Assembly (NCBI GenBank): GCA_900110395.1
Contig: FODP01000001.1
Span: forward strand, 620,001 to 684,000
Source of the DNA: Rhodospirillales bacterium URHD0017
GTDB taxonomy: Bacteria; Pseudomonadota; Alphaproteobacteria; Reyranellales; Reyranellaceae
Length of the DNA stretch: 64,000 bases
Reading direction: 5' to 3'
Both the position numbers and the translations under genes were made by a program. Shown one piece after another: positions 40,632 through 48,867 of this stretch. The notes under the pieces are model-generated. The model searched no databases. It saw nothing but the letters and a program-made list of their open reading frames with translations, and was not told the origin of the DNA. The stretch's first letter is position 1; each line of letters begins with the position of its first letter.

Positions 40632-41423
40632 ATGCTGGCCATCAACAACATCGAAGTCGTCTACGACCGCGTCATCCTCGTCCTCAAGGGCGTGTCGATC
40701 GACGTCGGTGAGGGCAAGATCACGACGCTGCTCGGCGCCAACGGCGCCGGCAAGACGACGACGCTGAAGGCGATCTCGGGCGTGCTGCGCTCCGAGCGCG
40801 GCGAGGTCACCAAGGGCACGGTGCAGCTCGGCGTCAGGCGCATCGACGGCATGCGGGCGCACGACGTCACCAAGCTCGGCCTGGTCCAGGTGTTCGAGGG
40901 CCGCCGCGTGTTCGAGAACCTGACCACCGAGGAGAACCTGATCGCCGGCGGCCACGTCCAGACGGCGGCGGCGGTGAAGCAGGGCATCGACCTCGTCTTT
41001 TCGTATTTCCCGCGGCTCAAGGAGCGGCGCGGCCAGATCTCGGGCTACCTGTCGGGCGGGGAGCAGCAGATGCTGGCGATCGGCCGGGCGCTGATGAGCC
41101 GGCCCAAGGTCGTGCTGCTCGACGAGCCGTCGCTCGGCCTCGCACCCATGCTGGTCGAGGAGATCTTCGGTATCGTGGGCCGCCTGGTGAAGCAGGAGAA
41201 GCTCTCGGTCCTGCTGGTCGAGCAGAACGCCACCATGGCGCTCGGCATCGCCGACCACGGCTATGTCATGGAGAACGGCCGCATCGTGCTCGAGGGCCCC
41301 GCCGCCAAGCTGCGCGACAATTCCGACATCAAGGAATTCTACCTCGGTCTGAACGAAGGCGGGGCGCGCAAGTCCTACCGCGACACCAAACATTACAAGC
41401 GGCGCAAGCGCTGGCTGTCTTAG
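40632..41423 (+). CDS. livF: Branched-chain-type ABC transporter ATP-binding protein
   Basis: A 263-residue LivF-class ATPase: Walker A LGANGAGKTTTLKA, signature YLSGGEQQMLAIGRALM, Walker B VVLLDEPSLGLAPMLV, switch LLVEQNATMAL. It complements the LivG-class gene at the operon's start. The first residues (MLAINNIEVVYDRVILVLKGVS) are canonical. It closes the operon and is followed by two palindromic repeats. The C-terminal extension (GARKSYRDTKHYKRRKRWLS) is longer and more basic than in most LivF proteins. Confidence 0.94.
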   Translation: MLAINNIEVVYDRVILVLKGVSIDVGEGKITTLLGANGAGKTTTLKAISGVLRSERGEVTKGTVQLGVRRIDGMRAHDVTKLGLVQVFEGRRVFENLTTEENLIAGGHVQTAAAVKQGIDLVFSYFPRLKERRGQISGYLSGGEQQMLAIGRALMSRPKVVLLDEPSLGLAPMLVEEIFGIVGRLVKQEKLSVLLVEQNATMALGIADHGYVMENGRIVLEGPAAKLRDNSDIKEFYLGLNEGGARKSYRDTKHYKRRKRWLS

Positions 41424-41432
41424 CGCTTATAA

Positions 41433-41482
41433 TTCGGACCGCGGGCCAGGTCGCGTCAGACGCGACCCGGCCCGCGGTCCGA
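41433..41482. repeat. Palindromic repeat, TTCGGACCGCGGGCC type
   Basis: Arms TTCGGACCGCGGGCC and GGCCCGCGGTCCGAA are exact complements, and an inner AGGTCGCGTC/GACGCGACC hairpin lies between them. The element follows the last gene of the liv operon and may act as its terminator. Confidence 0.88.
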
Positions 41483-41491
41483 ACATGACAT

Positions 41492-41543
41492 GACGCGCCA
41501 CTAAGACGGAGCGGAGCTCCGTCGCTAGTGGCGCGCCCCCAGC
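41492..41543. repeat. Palindromic repeat, GACGCGCCACT type with inner hairpin
   Basis: Left arm GCGCCACTA pairs with TAGTGGCGC, and the inside (GACGGAGCGGAGCTCCGTC) is a second palindrome. It abuts the TTCGGACC repeat and precedes the start of the gene at 41565. Confidence 0.8.
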
Positions 41544-41564
41544 GATGAGCGCTAGGCTCGGGTC

Positions 41565-42596
41565 ATGCGTTCCGCCTTGGCGTTCCTGTTTGCAATCCTG
41601 ATCGCCCTGCCAGCGGGGGCCCAGACGCAGCTCGCCCAGCAGTGCGCGGCGTTCGGCGAGGCGCAGTACCGCAAGCTCAGCCCCTCGATCGATCGTGTCA
41701 CGGCGCTGGAATTCCCGCCGCCGGCGATGGAGCGGGTCGAGACCAAGGCGGGATCGCAGACCGTCAGCGCGGCGCTGACGCTGCGCGGCAAGCTCACCTT
41801 CCGCAACGGCCCGCCCTTCGAGACCCATTTCGTCTGCCTGCTCGATGCCCAGCGCCGGCCGCTCTTCTTCTACGCCCTGCCGGCACTGGCGACGCGCGGC
41901 GCACCCACGCCGGTGACCCGCGGCGGAGCGCCGGCGCCCACAGCGCCGCCGCTCGACATACCGACCCTGCCGCTCGGCGCGGCGTCGGCCGTTGCCGAAC
42001 CGACGAGGCCCGCCCTGCCGGCAAGCGCGGTTCGGCTGCGCGGGCTGGTGCGCGACACCGGCGGGCGCCTGCAGCTTCTGCCGTGCGACGGCGCGCCGCT
42101 CACCTTGGAAGATCGCACGCCGGACCAGGAGCTCACGCGCGCCCTGCGCGAGCTGACGACGGGCAAGGAAGGTCGGCCGATGTTCGTCGAACTCTACGGC
42201 AGCCGCGAGGTCGGGCTGGGCGCGGGTATCGCCGCGCTGGAACTGCGCCGCGCATCGGTCGAGACGGCCGGCTGCCGCGAACGGTTCGACCACCGCGAAT
42301 GGATCGGCACGGGCAACGATCCGTCCTGGCGAGCGGAAGTGACGGCCCGCGACATCGTCATCGGCCTGCTGGGCGGTGCGCCGACGCTGCGCGTGGCCCA
42401 TGGCGGCCCCCAAAGGCAGGATGGCGCGATCATGTACCAGTCGGCCGAGGGTCCGGAGCCGGTGGTTCTGATCAATGAACAGCGCTGCATTGATTCGCAA
42501 TCGGGCTCATTGTTCGCCTACTCCATCCAGGTCCGGACCGAGGGCCGCACCCTGGTCGGCTGCGCGGCGCACAATCCCAGCATGCCGGCACCCTGA
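41565..42596 (+). CDS. Exported COG3650-like protein of unknown function
   Basis: A 343-residue protein with signal peptide MRSALAFLFAILIALPAGA. An N-terminal domain has two cysteines (QQCAAFGE and VCLLDAQRR); the middle is a Pro/Ala-rich linker (about 105-150). The C-terminal third has GTGNDPSWRAEV, an INEQRCIDSQSGSLFAYSIQV block and a final TLVGCAAH, which resembles the COG3650-type beta-barrel (G-T-E-P-F-W ... C-x-D-x-M-S-D ... L-x-G-C). Likely periplasmic. Function unknown. It is followed by the sirtuin gene after 21 bases, with a long GGAGGAGGGG ribosome site for the latter. Confidence 0.7.
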   Translation: MRSALAFLFAILIALPAGAQTQLAQQCAAFGEAQYRKLSPSIDRVTALEFPPPAMERVETKAGSQTVSAALTLRGKLTFRNGPPFETHFVCLLDAQRRPLFFYALPALATRGAPTPVTRGGAPAPTAPPLDIPTLPLGAASAVAEPTRPALPASAVRLRGLVRDTGGRLQLLPCDGAPLTLEDRTPDQELTRALRELTTGKEGRPMFVELYGSREVGLGAGIAALELRRASVETAGCRERFDHREWIGTGNDPSWRAEVTARDIVIGLLGGAPTLRVAHGGPQRQDGAIMYQSAEGPEPVVLINEQRCIDSQSGSLFAYSIQVRTEGRTLVGCAAHNPSMPAP

Positions 42597-42617
42597 AGAG
42601 GACGAGGAGGAGGGGAC

Positions 42618-43364
42618 ATGGACGACATCGAACGCCTGCAGGACGCGATCGGCTCGGCCAAGCGCATCGTCGCCTTCACCGGCGCCGGCATCTCGACCGA
42701 ATCGGGCATCCCCGACTTCCGCTCGCCGGGCGGCATCTGGACGAAATACAAACCGATCTACTTCGACGACTTCATGGCGTCGGAGGAGATGCGCCGCGAG
42801 TCCTGGCGGCGCAAGTTCGCCACCGACGAGACCATGCTCAAGGCCGAGCCCAATGCCGGCCATCGTGCGCTCGCCAAGCTGGTCGAGCAGGGGCGCATGA
42901 CCGCCATCATCACACAGAACGTCGACGGCCTTCACCAGCGCTCGGGCGTGCCCGATTCGAAGATCATCGAGCTGCACGGCAACACGACCTACGCGAGCTG
43001 CCTCGATTGCGGCCATCGTCACGCGCTGGAGCCGATCAGGAAGGCCTTCCTCGGCTCGGGCAAGCTGCCCCTGTGCGAGAAGTGCGACGGCATCGTCAAG
43101 ACGGCGACGATCTCCTTCGGGCAGGCGATGCCGGAGATCCAGATGGCGCGCGCCCAGGACGAGACCATGAACTGCGACCTCTTCATCGTGCTGGGGAGCT
43201 CCCTGGTGGTCTATCCGGCGGCGGGCTTCCCACGCATCGCCAAGCGCAAGGGCGCCAAGCTGGTGATCGTCAATCGCGACGCCACCGACCAGGACGACGA
43301 CGCCGATCTGGTGGTCCGCGCCGAGATAGGCCCCACCATGAGCAAAGCTGTTGGCGTCAACTGA
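42618..43364 (+). CDS. Sir2-family NAD-dependent protein deacylase
   Basis: A 248-residue sirtuin. Motifs: GAGIS in FTGAGISTESGIPDFRSPGGIW (about 20-41), NVDGLHQRSG (101-110), catalytic His120 in IELHGNTTYASC, four zinc cysteines (C128, C131, C153, C156), and LGSSLVVYPAAGFP plus IVNRDATDQDDDADL. It would remove acyl groups from lysine using NAD+, e.g. on acyl-CoA synthetases; an acyl-CoA ligase is in the operon just before, though the link is only by position. It lies on the same strand as the preceding exported protein, with a 21-base gap. Confidence 0.95.
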   Translation: MDDIERLQDAIGSAKRIVAFTGAGISTESGIPDFRSPGGIWTKYKPIYFDDFMASEEMRRESWRRKFATDETMLKAEPNAGHRALAKLVEQGRMTAIITQNVDGLHQRSGVPDSKIIELHGNTTYASCLDCGHRHALEPIRKAFLGSGKLPLCEKCDGIVKTATISFGQAMPEIQMARAQDETMNCDLFIVLGSSLVVYPAAGFPRIAKRKGAKLVIVNRDATDQDDDADLVVRAEIGPTMSKAVGVN

Positions 43365-43426
43365 ACGGTCTTCGTTGCGGCGCGTGGGAGGACGCGGTTA
43401 AATCGCTTCCTGTCGAGGAGGCGAGG

Positions 43427-44431
43427 ATGAGGATCAATCGCAGGAGCATGCTGCTCGGCGGTCTGGGTACGGCACTGGCAGCCTCACCGACGCTCGCCCA
43501 GGACATCACTTTCTTCCGTATCGCCACGGGCGGCACGGCCGGGACCTATTTTCCGATCGGCGGCCTGATCGCGAACGCCATCTCCAATCCGCCGGGCTCG
43601 CGCACCTGTGCCGACGGCGGCTCGTGCGGCGTGCCGGGCGTGGTCGCCACGGCCGTGGCTTCCAACGGCTCGGTCGCCAACGTCAGTGCCATCGCCACCG
43701 GTTCGGCGCAGTCCGGCTTCACCCAGTCGGACGTCGCCTACTGGGCGTTCAATGCCAGCGGCATCTACGAGGGCCGGCCCAAGGTCGACGTGCTGCGCGC
43801 CATCGCCAACCTCTATCCCGAGAGCTTCCACCTGGTTGCCCGCAAGGGCGCCGGCATCAAGACGATCAAGGACCTCAAGGGCAAGCGCGTCTCGCTCGAC
43901 GAGCCGGGCTCGGGCACCCTGGTCGACGCCCGCCTGATCCTGGCGGCCTACGGGCTGACCGAGAAGGACCTGAAGGCCGAGTACCTCAAGTCGCAGCAGG
44001 CCGCCGACAAGCTGAAGGACAATGCCCTCGATGCCTTTTTCAGCGTTTCCGGCTGGCCGCTCGCCGCCATCGCCGAACTGGCCGCGACCACCGGCATCGA
44101 CCTGGTGCCGATCGACGGTCCGGAAGCCGAGAGCCTGATCAAGACGTACAGCTTCTTCGCCGCCGACGAGATCCCCGACGGCGCCTACAAGGGGGCGAGC
44201 GGCGTGAAGACGGTGAGCGTCAACGCCATCTGGGCGACCTCGAGCAAGCAGCCGGATCAGCTGATCTACGGCATCACCGCGGCGCTCTGGAACCCCAGCA
44301 CGCGCAAGCTGCTCGATTCCGGTCACGCCAAGGGCAGGGTGATCAAGTTCGAGACGGCGACGCAGGGCCTCGGCATCCCGCTGCATGCCGGGGCGGAGAA
44401 GTTCTACAAGGAGAAGGGGCTGATCAAGTAG
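43427..44431 (+). CDS. TAXI-family TRAP transporter solute receptor
   Basis: A 334-residue receptor. An N-terminal signal with MRINRRSMLLGGLGTALAASPTLAQD may use either Tat (RINRRSM is near-twin-arginine) or Sec. The mature segment FFRIATGGTAGTYFPIGGLIANAIS is diagnostic of TAXI receptors, followed by CGVPGVVATAVASNGSVANV and NLYPESFHLVARKGAGIKTIKDLKGKRVSLDEPGSGT. A disulfide may link the two Cys in RTCADGGSCGVP. The C-terminus matches the fragment at 2-124. No TRAP permease is seen. The SDR gene follows after 32 bases. Confidence 0.93.
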   Translation: MRINRRSMLLGGLGTALAASPTLAQDITFFRIATGGTAGTYFPIGGLIANAISNPPGSRTCADGGSCGVPGVVATAVASNGSVANVSAIATGSAQSGFTQSDVAYWAFNASGIYEGRPKVDVLRAIANLYPESFHLVARKGAGIKTIKDLKGKRVSLDEPGSGTLVDARLILAAYGLTEKDLKAEYLKSQQAADKLKDNALDAFFSVSGWPLAAIAELAATTGIDLVPIDGPEAESLIKTYSFFAADEIPDGAYKGASGVKTVSVNAIWATSSKQPDQLIYGITAALWNPSTRKLLDSGHAKGRVIKFETATQGLGIPLHAGAEKFYKEKGLIK

Positions 44432-44463
44432 CCCGTACCGGCAGCGCCAGCGGAGAAACGTTC

Positions 44464-45198
44464 ATGCGGTTGAAGGGTAAGGTCTGCGTCGTCACGGCGG
44501 CGGGGCAGGGGATCGGCGCTGCGACGGCGCGTGCGTTCGCCCGCGAGGGCGCGACGGTCTGGGCAACCGACGTCGATACCGGCAAGCTTTCAGCAGTGGA
44601 CGGCGTCGACGGGATCCGCGCCCACAAGCTCGACGTCCTCGACAAGGTCGCCATTGGCGCGTTGGCCAAGAAGACGGGCGCCGTCGACGTGCTGTTCAAC
44701 TGCGCGGGCTTCGTCCACCACGGCGCCGTGCTCGATGCCACCGACGATCAATGGGCCTTCGCCTTCAATCTCAACGTCCGCAGCATGTTCTGGACCATCC
44801 AGGCCTTCCTGCCGGGCATGGTCGAGAAGGGCGGCGGCTCGATCGTCAACATGTCTTCGGCCGCCTCGTCGGTGAAGGGGGCCGCGCTGCGCTGCATCTA
44901 CGGCACCACCAAGGCCGCCGTCATCGGCCTCACCAAGTCGGTGGCGGTCGACTATGTCGCCAAGGGCGTGCGCTGCAACGCGATCTGCCCCGGCACCGTC
45001 CAGACCCCTTCGCTCGACGAGCGCATCGCCTCGCTGGGCGGCGGGTCGGATGCCCGAAAATTCTTCCTGCAGCGCCAGCCGACCGGCCGCTTCGGCTCGG
45101 CCGACGAGATCGCCGCCCTGGCCGTCTACCTAGCCAGCGACGAAGCCTCCTTCACCACGGGCACGATCAACGTGATCGACGGCGGCTGGAGCGTCTGA
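44464..45198 (+). CDS. SDR oxidoreductase, 2-keto-3-deoxy-L-fuconate dehydrogenase-like
   Basis: A 244-residue SDR. The Rossmann motif is VTAAGQGIGAATA (TGxxxGxG variant), then NCAGFVHHGAVLDATDDQW, SIVNMSSAASSVKG (catalytic Ser), and IYGTTKAAVIGLTKSVAVDY (catalytic Tyr and Lys). The C-FVHHG and CNAICPGTVQTPSLDERI segments are those of the DHRS6/2-keto-3-deoxy-L-fuconate dehydrogenase branch. It would oxidise KDF in the non-phosphorylative fucose route. Fucose mutarotase, oxidoreductase and lactonase genes are in another region of this window (31.2-33.5 kb). A KDPG-aldolase gene follows directly. Confidence 0.82.
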   Translation: MRLKGKVCVVTAAGQGIGAATARAFAREGATVWATDVDTGKLSAVDGVDGIRAHKLDVLDKVAIGALAKKTGAVDVLFNCAGFVHHGAVLDATDDQWAFAFNLNVRSMFWTIQAFLPGMVEKGGGSIVNMSSAASSVKGAALRCIYGTTKAAVIGLTKSVAVDYVAKGVRCNAICPGTVQTPSLDERIASLGGGSDARKFFLQRQPTGRFGSADEIAALAVYLASDEASFTTGTINVIDGGWSV

Positions 45199-45200
45199 CG

Positions 45201-45828
45201 GTGGATATTTTGGCCATCGCGGCCGTGGCCCCGGTCATCCCGGTGCTGACCATCGAAAGGCTGGCCGATGCCGTGCCGCTGGCCCGGGCCCTGGTGAAGG
45301 GTGGTCTGCCGGTCCTCGAGATCACTCTTCGCACTGCGACAGCCATGGCGGCCTTGGAGGCCATCGCCAGGGAGGTCCCGGAGGCGGTGGTGGGGGTCGG
45401 GACGGTCCTGGAAGCTGCCCACGTCGAGCAAATTCAGCGACTGGGAGCAAAGTTCGCCGTCAGCCCGGGCTGCACGCCGGCCCTTGTCGCTGCAACCAGG
45501 GTGGCCGCCCTGCCGTTTCTGCCCGGTGTGCAAACCGTTTCGGAGGCGATGGTCTTGGCCGAGCAGGGATACCGGGTCCTGAAGTTCTTCCCTGCCGACA
45601 CCGCGGGCGGGGTGGCTTGGCTGAAGGCCGTCGGCGCGCCGCTGGCCGGCCTGCGCTTCTGCCCGACCGGCGGCATCGGCGCCGACACCGCCCAGGCCTA
45701 CCTGTCCCTGCCCAACCGTCGCCTGCATCGGCGGGTCCTGGGTGGCGCCGCGAGCCGCAGTAGATGCCCGGGATTGGCCACAGATCGAGCGTCTGGCTGC
45801 CGCAGCCTCGAAACATAAACGGACCTAG
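45201..45828 (+). pseudogene. eda: KDPG/KHG aldolase-like gene, frameshifted near its 3' end
   Basis: A GTG start directly after the SDR stop opens a frame encoding the KDPG aldolase fold: catalytic Glu40 in VLEITLR and Schiff-base Lys128 in YRVLKFFPADTAGG, GVGTVLEAAHVEQIQ and [19 protein letters not shown]. After Asn172 the homology leaves the frame: with base 45717 removed, the sequence reads [22 protein letters not shown] and stops at TAG 45826-45828. So a one-base insertion of C at 45717, just after CCCAAC, disrupts the end; the actual product has a wrong C-terminal tail after the phosphate-binding GGIG. A sequencing error or true decay are both possible. Confidence 0.85.
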
Positions 45829-45879
45829 CGTCACGCGTGGAAAGGTGCTTCAAAGGTGCGGCAAGGACGGGCTGTTTTC

Positions 45880-46902
45880 ATGAAGAGATTGGCGATTGCG
45901 GCGACCACGTTGCTGGCCGTTGTTGGCAGCGCAAAAGCCGATTCGGTCCTGGTCCTGAATTCCGAGGACGCCTCCTACAGCATCCTGAGCCGCACCACCC
46001 GCTCCGAGCTGCAGCGCCTGCCGGTCGGCCGCGAACCGCATCATCTGATCCCGACGCCCGACGGCAAGGAAGTGCTGATCGGCTCGACCGCGACCAACGA
46101 GCTGCTGTCGCTCGATTCCAAGACCGGCGAACGGCGCCGCGTCCTCAGCAACATCATCGATCCCTATCAGTTGGCCTTCAGCGGTGACGGCAAGTGGTTC
46201 GTCACCGTCGCCTACCGGCTGGATCACGTCGACATCTTCCATGCCGACGGCCTCAAGCTTGCCGGCCGCATCTTCATCGACGGCCTGCCGAGCCACATGG
46301 CGTTCGACGCCGAGTCCAAGACGGTCTTCGTGTCGCTGCAGCAGAGCGGCCGGCTCGCCGCCTTCGACCTCGCGACCCAGACGCTGAAGTGGAACGTTCC
46401 CGTCGGCAACACGCCGGCCGGTGTCATCATGCTGCCCGACAACAAGCGCATCCTGGTGGCGCTGACCGGCGAGGATGGTGTCGCGGTCGTCGATCCCAGC
46501 GACGGCAAGGTCACCGGCCGCCTGCAGACCGGCAAGGGCGCGCACAATTTCTGGCCCAAGGGCGACGGTCGTCACTGGTTCCTGAGCAATCGCGTCGAGG
46601 GCACCGTCTCGTTGGTCGACACGCAGGAGATGAAGGTCGCAGGCAGCATCAAAGTGCCGGGCGGCCCCGACTGCATGGACGTTACGTCCGACGGCAAGGA
46701 GCTGTGGGTGACGCAGCGCTTCCTGCGCCGCGTCGCCGTCGTCGACCTCGAGCAGATGAAAGTGGTCGCCAGCATTCCCGTGGGCAAGTCGCCGCACGGC
46801 GTGTTCATGTTGAAGTCGGGACCGGCCGCACCGGCGTCGCCTCTGAGTCCGGCAGGCGGACCGTTGCGCGCCGTGTCGACGGGCTCCGGCACGACGCGAT
46901 AG
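45880..46902 (+). CDS. Secreted YncE-like seven-bladed beta-propeller protein
   Basis: A 340-residue protein with signal peptide MKRLAIAATTLLAVVGSAKA. Repeated blades contain PTPDGKEVLIGSTATNELLSLD, VPVGNTPAGVIMLPDNKRILVALTGEDGVAVVDP and TSDGKELWVTQRFLRRVAVVDLEQMKVVASIPVG, matching YVTN/YncE-like propellers and cytochrome-cd1-like or lactonase-type periplasmic proteins. It is a surface or periplasmic binding protein without obvious catalytic residues. A low-complexity Ala/Pro/Ser/Gly tail follows from about 310. It is co-directional with the sterol-desaturase gene 13 bases later, which may share a transcript. Confidence 0.85.
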   Translation: MKRLAIAATTLLAVVGSAKADSVLVLNSEDASYSILSRTTRSELQRLPVGREPHHLIPTPDGKEVLIGSTATNELLSLDSKTGERRRVLSNIIDPYQLAFSGDGKWFVTVAYRLDHVDIFHADGLKLAGRIFIDGLPSHMAFDAESKTVFVSLQQSGRLAAFDLATQTLKWNVPVGNTPAGVIMLPDNKRILVALTGEDGVAVVDPSDGKVTGRLQTGKGAHNFWPKGDGRHWFLSNRVEGTVSLVDTQEMKVAGSIKVPGGPDCMDVTSDGKELWVTQRFLRRVAVVDLEQMKVVASIPVGKSPHGVFMLKSGPAAPASPLSPAGGPLRAVSTGSGTTR

Positions 46903-46915
46903 GCCGGCTCGGCCG

Positions 46916-47911
46916 ATGGGCGAGCTCACCGATCTCTGGGTTGGCACCCAGAACTGGATTTTCGAGACATTCGTCGGACCGGTGATCTTCTGGCTCGGCC
47001 AGATGGCCTGGTACGAGCCGGCCTACAACGCCGTCGAATTCGTCATGCTGGGCGTCCTGCAGATCGCGGTGATCGCCCTCGGCATGCGCTTCTTCGAGCG
47101 CCGCTGGCCGCTCGAGAGGGCGGGTGACGACCGCCTGATCGGCGTCGACCGCGTCTACACCGTGCTGAACAAGCTCGGCATCATCCCGTTCGGCATCTTC
47201 GTCATCACCTATCCGATCTCGCAGGAGATCGAGCTGCTGATGCGCAGCTGGGGCATGGCGCCACCGCGGCTGGAACGGCTGGTGCCGTGGCTGGGCGACA
47301 ACGTGCTTGCCTCCTTCCTGGTCTACTTCGTGCTCTACGATTTCGCAGCCTATTGGCTGCACCGCGCCCAGCACGCCATCCCGTGGTGGTGGGCCCTGCA
47401 CAGCCTGCATCACAGCCAGCGTCGCATGACGGTGTGGTCGGACGACCGCAACCATGTGCTCGACGATTTCCTGATCACGCTTGCCCTGGTCCTGTTCTCG
47501 CAGATGGTCGGCGTGCAGCCCGGCGAGTACGTGTCGATCCTCATGGTCGGCCGCCTGGTCGAGAGCTGGAGCCACGCCAACGTCGACATGAGCTTCGGCA
47601 GGATCGGCGAGCGGCTGGTCGTGGGGCCGCGATTCCACCGCCTGCATCATGCGCTCGCCAATCCCGACGAGCGCCACATCCACGATCACAACTTCGCGCC
47701 GGTGTTCCCGATCTGGGACATCCTGTTCGGCACCGCGATCTACGACGGCAAGCACCGCCCGACGGGGGTCGACGATCCCGTCGTCGATGCCGACAACGGC
47801 CGCGGCTGGGCTGTCCAGCAGGTGACGGTGTTCGGCCGCTTTCTGAAAGCGATCACCCCGCGCTTCCTGCGCGCGCCATTTCAGCCTGGACTTCGGCCGC
47901 CCGCGGAATAG
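46916..47911 (+). CDS. Sterol desaturase / fatty acid hydroxylase family protein
   Basis: A 331-residue integral membrane oxygenase. The histidine clusters that bind a di-iron centre are visible: YWLHRAQHAIPW (HxxxH), WALHSLHHSQR (HxxHH), FHRLHHALANPDERHIHDHN (HxxHH with further His). Multiple hydrophobic segments (TM1 at about 38-58) match the family. Possible substrates are sterols, hopanoids, carotenoids or fatty acids; none can be chosen. It follows the YncE-like gene by 13 bases, and its 3' end overlaps the converging kinase gene by 59 bases. Confidence 0.9.
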   Translation: MGELTDLWVGTQNWIFETFVGPVIFWLGQMAWYEPAYNAVEFVMLGVLQIAVIALGMRFFERRWPLERAGDDRLIGVDRVYTVLNKLGIIPFGIFVITYPISQEIELLMRSWGMAPPRLERLVPWLGDNVLASFLVYFVLYDFAAYWLHRAQHAIPWWWALHSLHHSQRRMTVWSDDRNHVLDDFLITLALVLFSQMVGVQPGEYVSILMVGRLVESWSHANVDMSFGRIGERLVVGPRFHRLHHALANPDERHIHDHNFAPVFPIWDILFGTAIYDGKHRPTGVDDPVVDADNGRGWAVQQVTVFGRFLKAITPRFLRAPFQPGLRPPAE

Positions 47912-48794
47912 GCGTCACCGCGCCGTAGCCCTTGGTCGACAGCGCCGCGGCAACATTGGCGTAGCGCGCCGCCGTCTTGAAATCTTCGCCCGCCAAAAGG
48001 CGCGCCAGGAACGAGCCGTCGAACGTGTCGCCGGCGCCGGTCGCGTCGACCACCTGCACACGATGGCCGGACACGCGAAAGCGCTCCTTCGGTGTGGCAA
48101 GCACGCAGCCCTCGGCCGACATCTTCAGCGCAACCACGGGCGCGCCGAGCTTGAGATAGTAATCGACGATCGCATCGGGCTCCTTAAGGCCCGTGAGTTC
48201 CTGCGAATCGTCGAGGCTGGGGAGCAGGATATCGCAACGCGCTACCGTGGCGTCGATTGTCGCCCGCGCCGTGGCGAGGTCCCACAGCCGCAGGCGCAGG
48301 TTGGTGTCGTAGGAGATCTTCACGCCGGCAGCACGCGCTGCCGCTATTCCGGCGTCGCAGGTCCGCCGCGCGCTCTCGCTGATCGCCTGGCCGATGGCCG
48401 ATAGATGGAAATAGCGGGCGCCGGCGATGTAGTGGGCTGGCAACGCCTCGGGCGTCATCAGCGAGGCCGCAGAATTCTTGCGCAGATAGTCGAACTTGTG
48501 ACCGGCCGGGCCGTGGGTGACGAAGCTGACGCCGGTCGGCGCGGTCGGATGGCGGCTCACGCACGATGCATCGAGCCCCTCGGACTTCCAGAGCTCGAGG
48601 AAGGCATCGCCCATCCAGTCCTCGCCGAGGCTGGTGATGTAGCCGGCCGTGGCGCCCTGGCGGGCGGCGGCGATGGCGACGTTCTGCGAATCGCCGCCGA
48701 ACCCCTGTAGCCAGGTGCGGCCATCGCCTTCCTTGGGGCGGTTGAATTCGATCAGCGGCTCGCCGATGGAAACGAGAGCGGGGGAGGTGGACAT
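47853..48794 (-). CDS. PfkB-family sugar kinase (2-keto-3-deoxygluconate kinase-like)
   Basis: A 313-residue kinase. Motif 1 region: LVSIGEPLIEFNRPK ... GGDSQNVAIAAARQGA; motif 2: VVDATGAGDTFDGSFLARLLAG, with the catalytic Asp in GAGD. SYDTNLRLRLWDL is characteristic of KDG kinases, which phosphorylate 2-keto-3-deoxygluconate. That would feed the KDPG aldolase of the same region. The start at 48794 is chosen because the fold begins there; the longer frame upstream has no support. The last 59 bases overlap the end of the convergent desaturase gene, so both stop in each other's coding sequence. Confidence 0.88.
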   Translation of the reverse strand: MSTSPALVSIGEPLIEFNRPKEGDGRTWLQGFGGDSQNVAIAAARQGATAGYITSLGEDWMGDAFLELWKSEGLDASCVSRHPTAPTGVSFVTHGPAGHKFDYLRKNSAASLMTPEALPAHYIAGARYFHLSAIGQAISESARRTCDAGIAAARAAGVKISYDTNLRLRLWDLATARATIDATVARCDILLPSLDDSQELTGLKEPDAIVDYYLKLGAPVVALKMSAEGCVLATPKERFRVSGHRVQVVDATGAGDTFDGSFLARLLAGEDFKTAARYANVAAALSTKGYGAVTPIPRAAEVQAEMARAGSAG

Positions 48795-48867
48795 GACGCT
48801 CCAGGTTTCCCATGGTGCGTTCTCGCGCTCAACTCTGATCACCCAACCCTGATGAGGGGAGTTTGCA

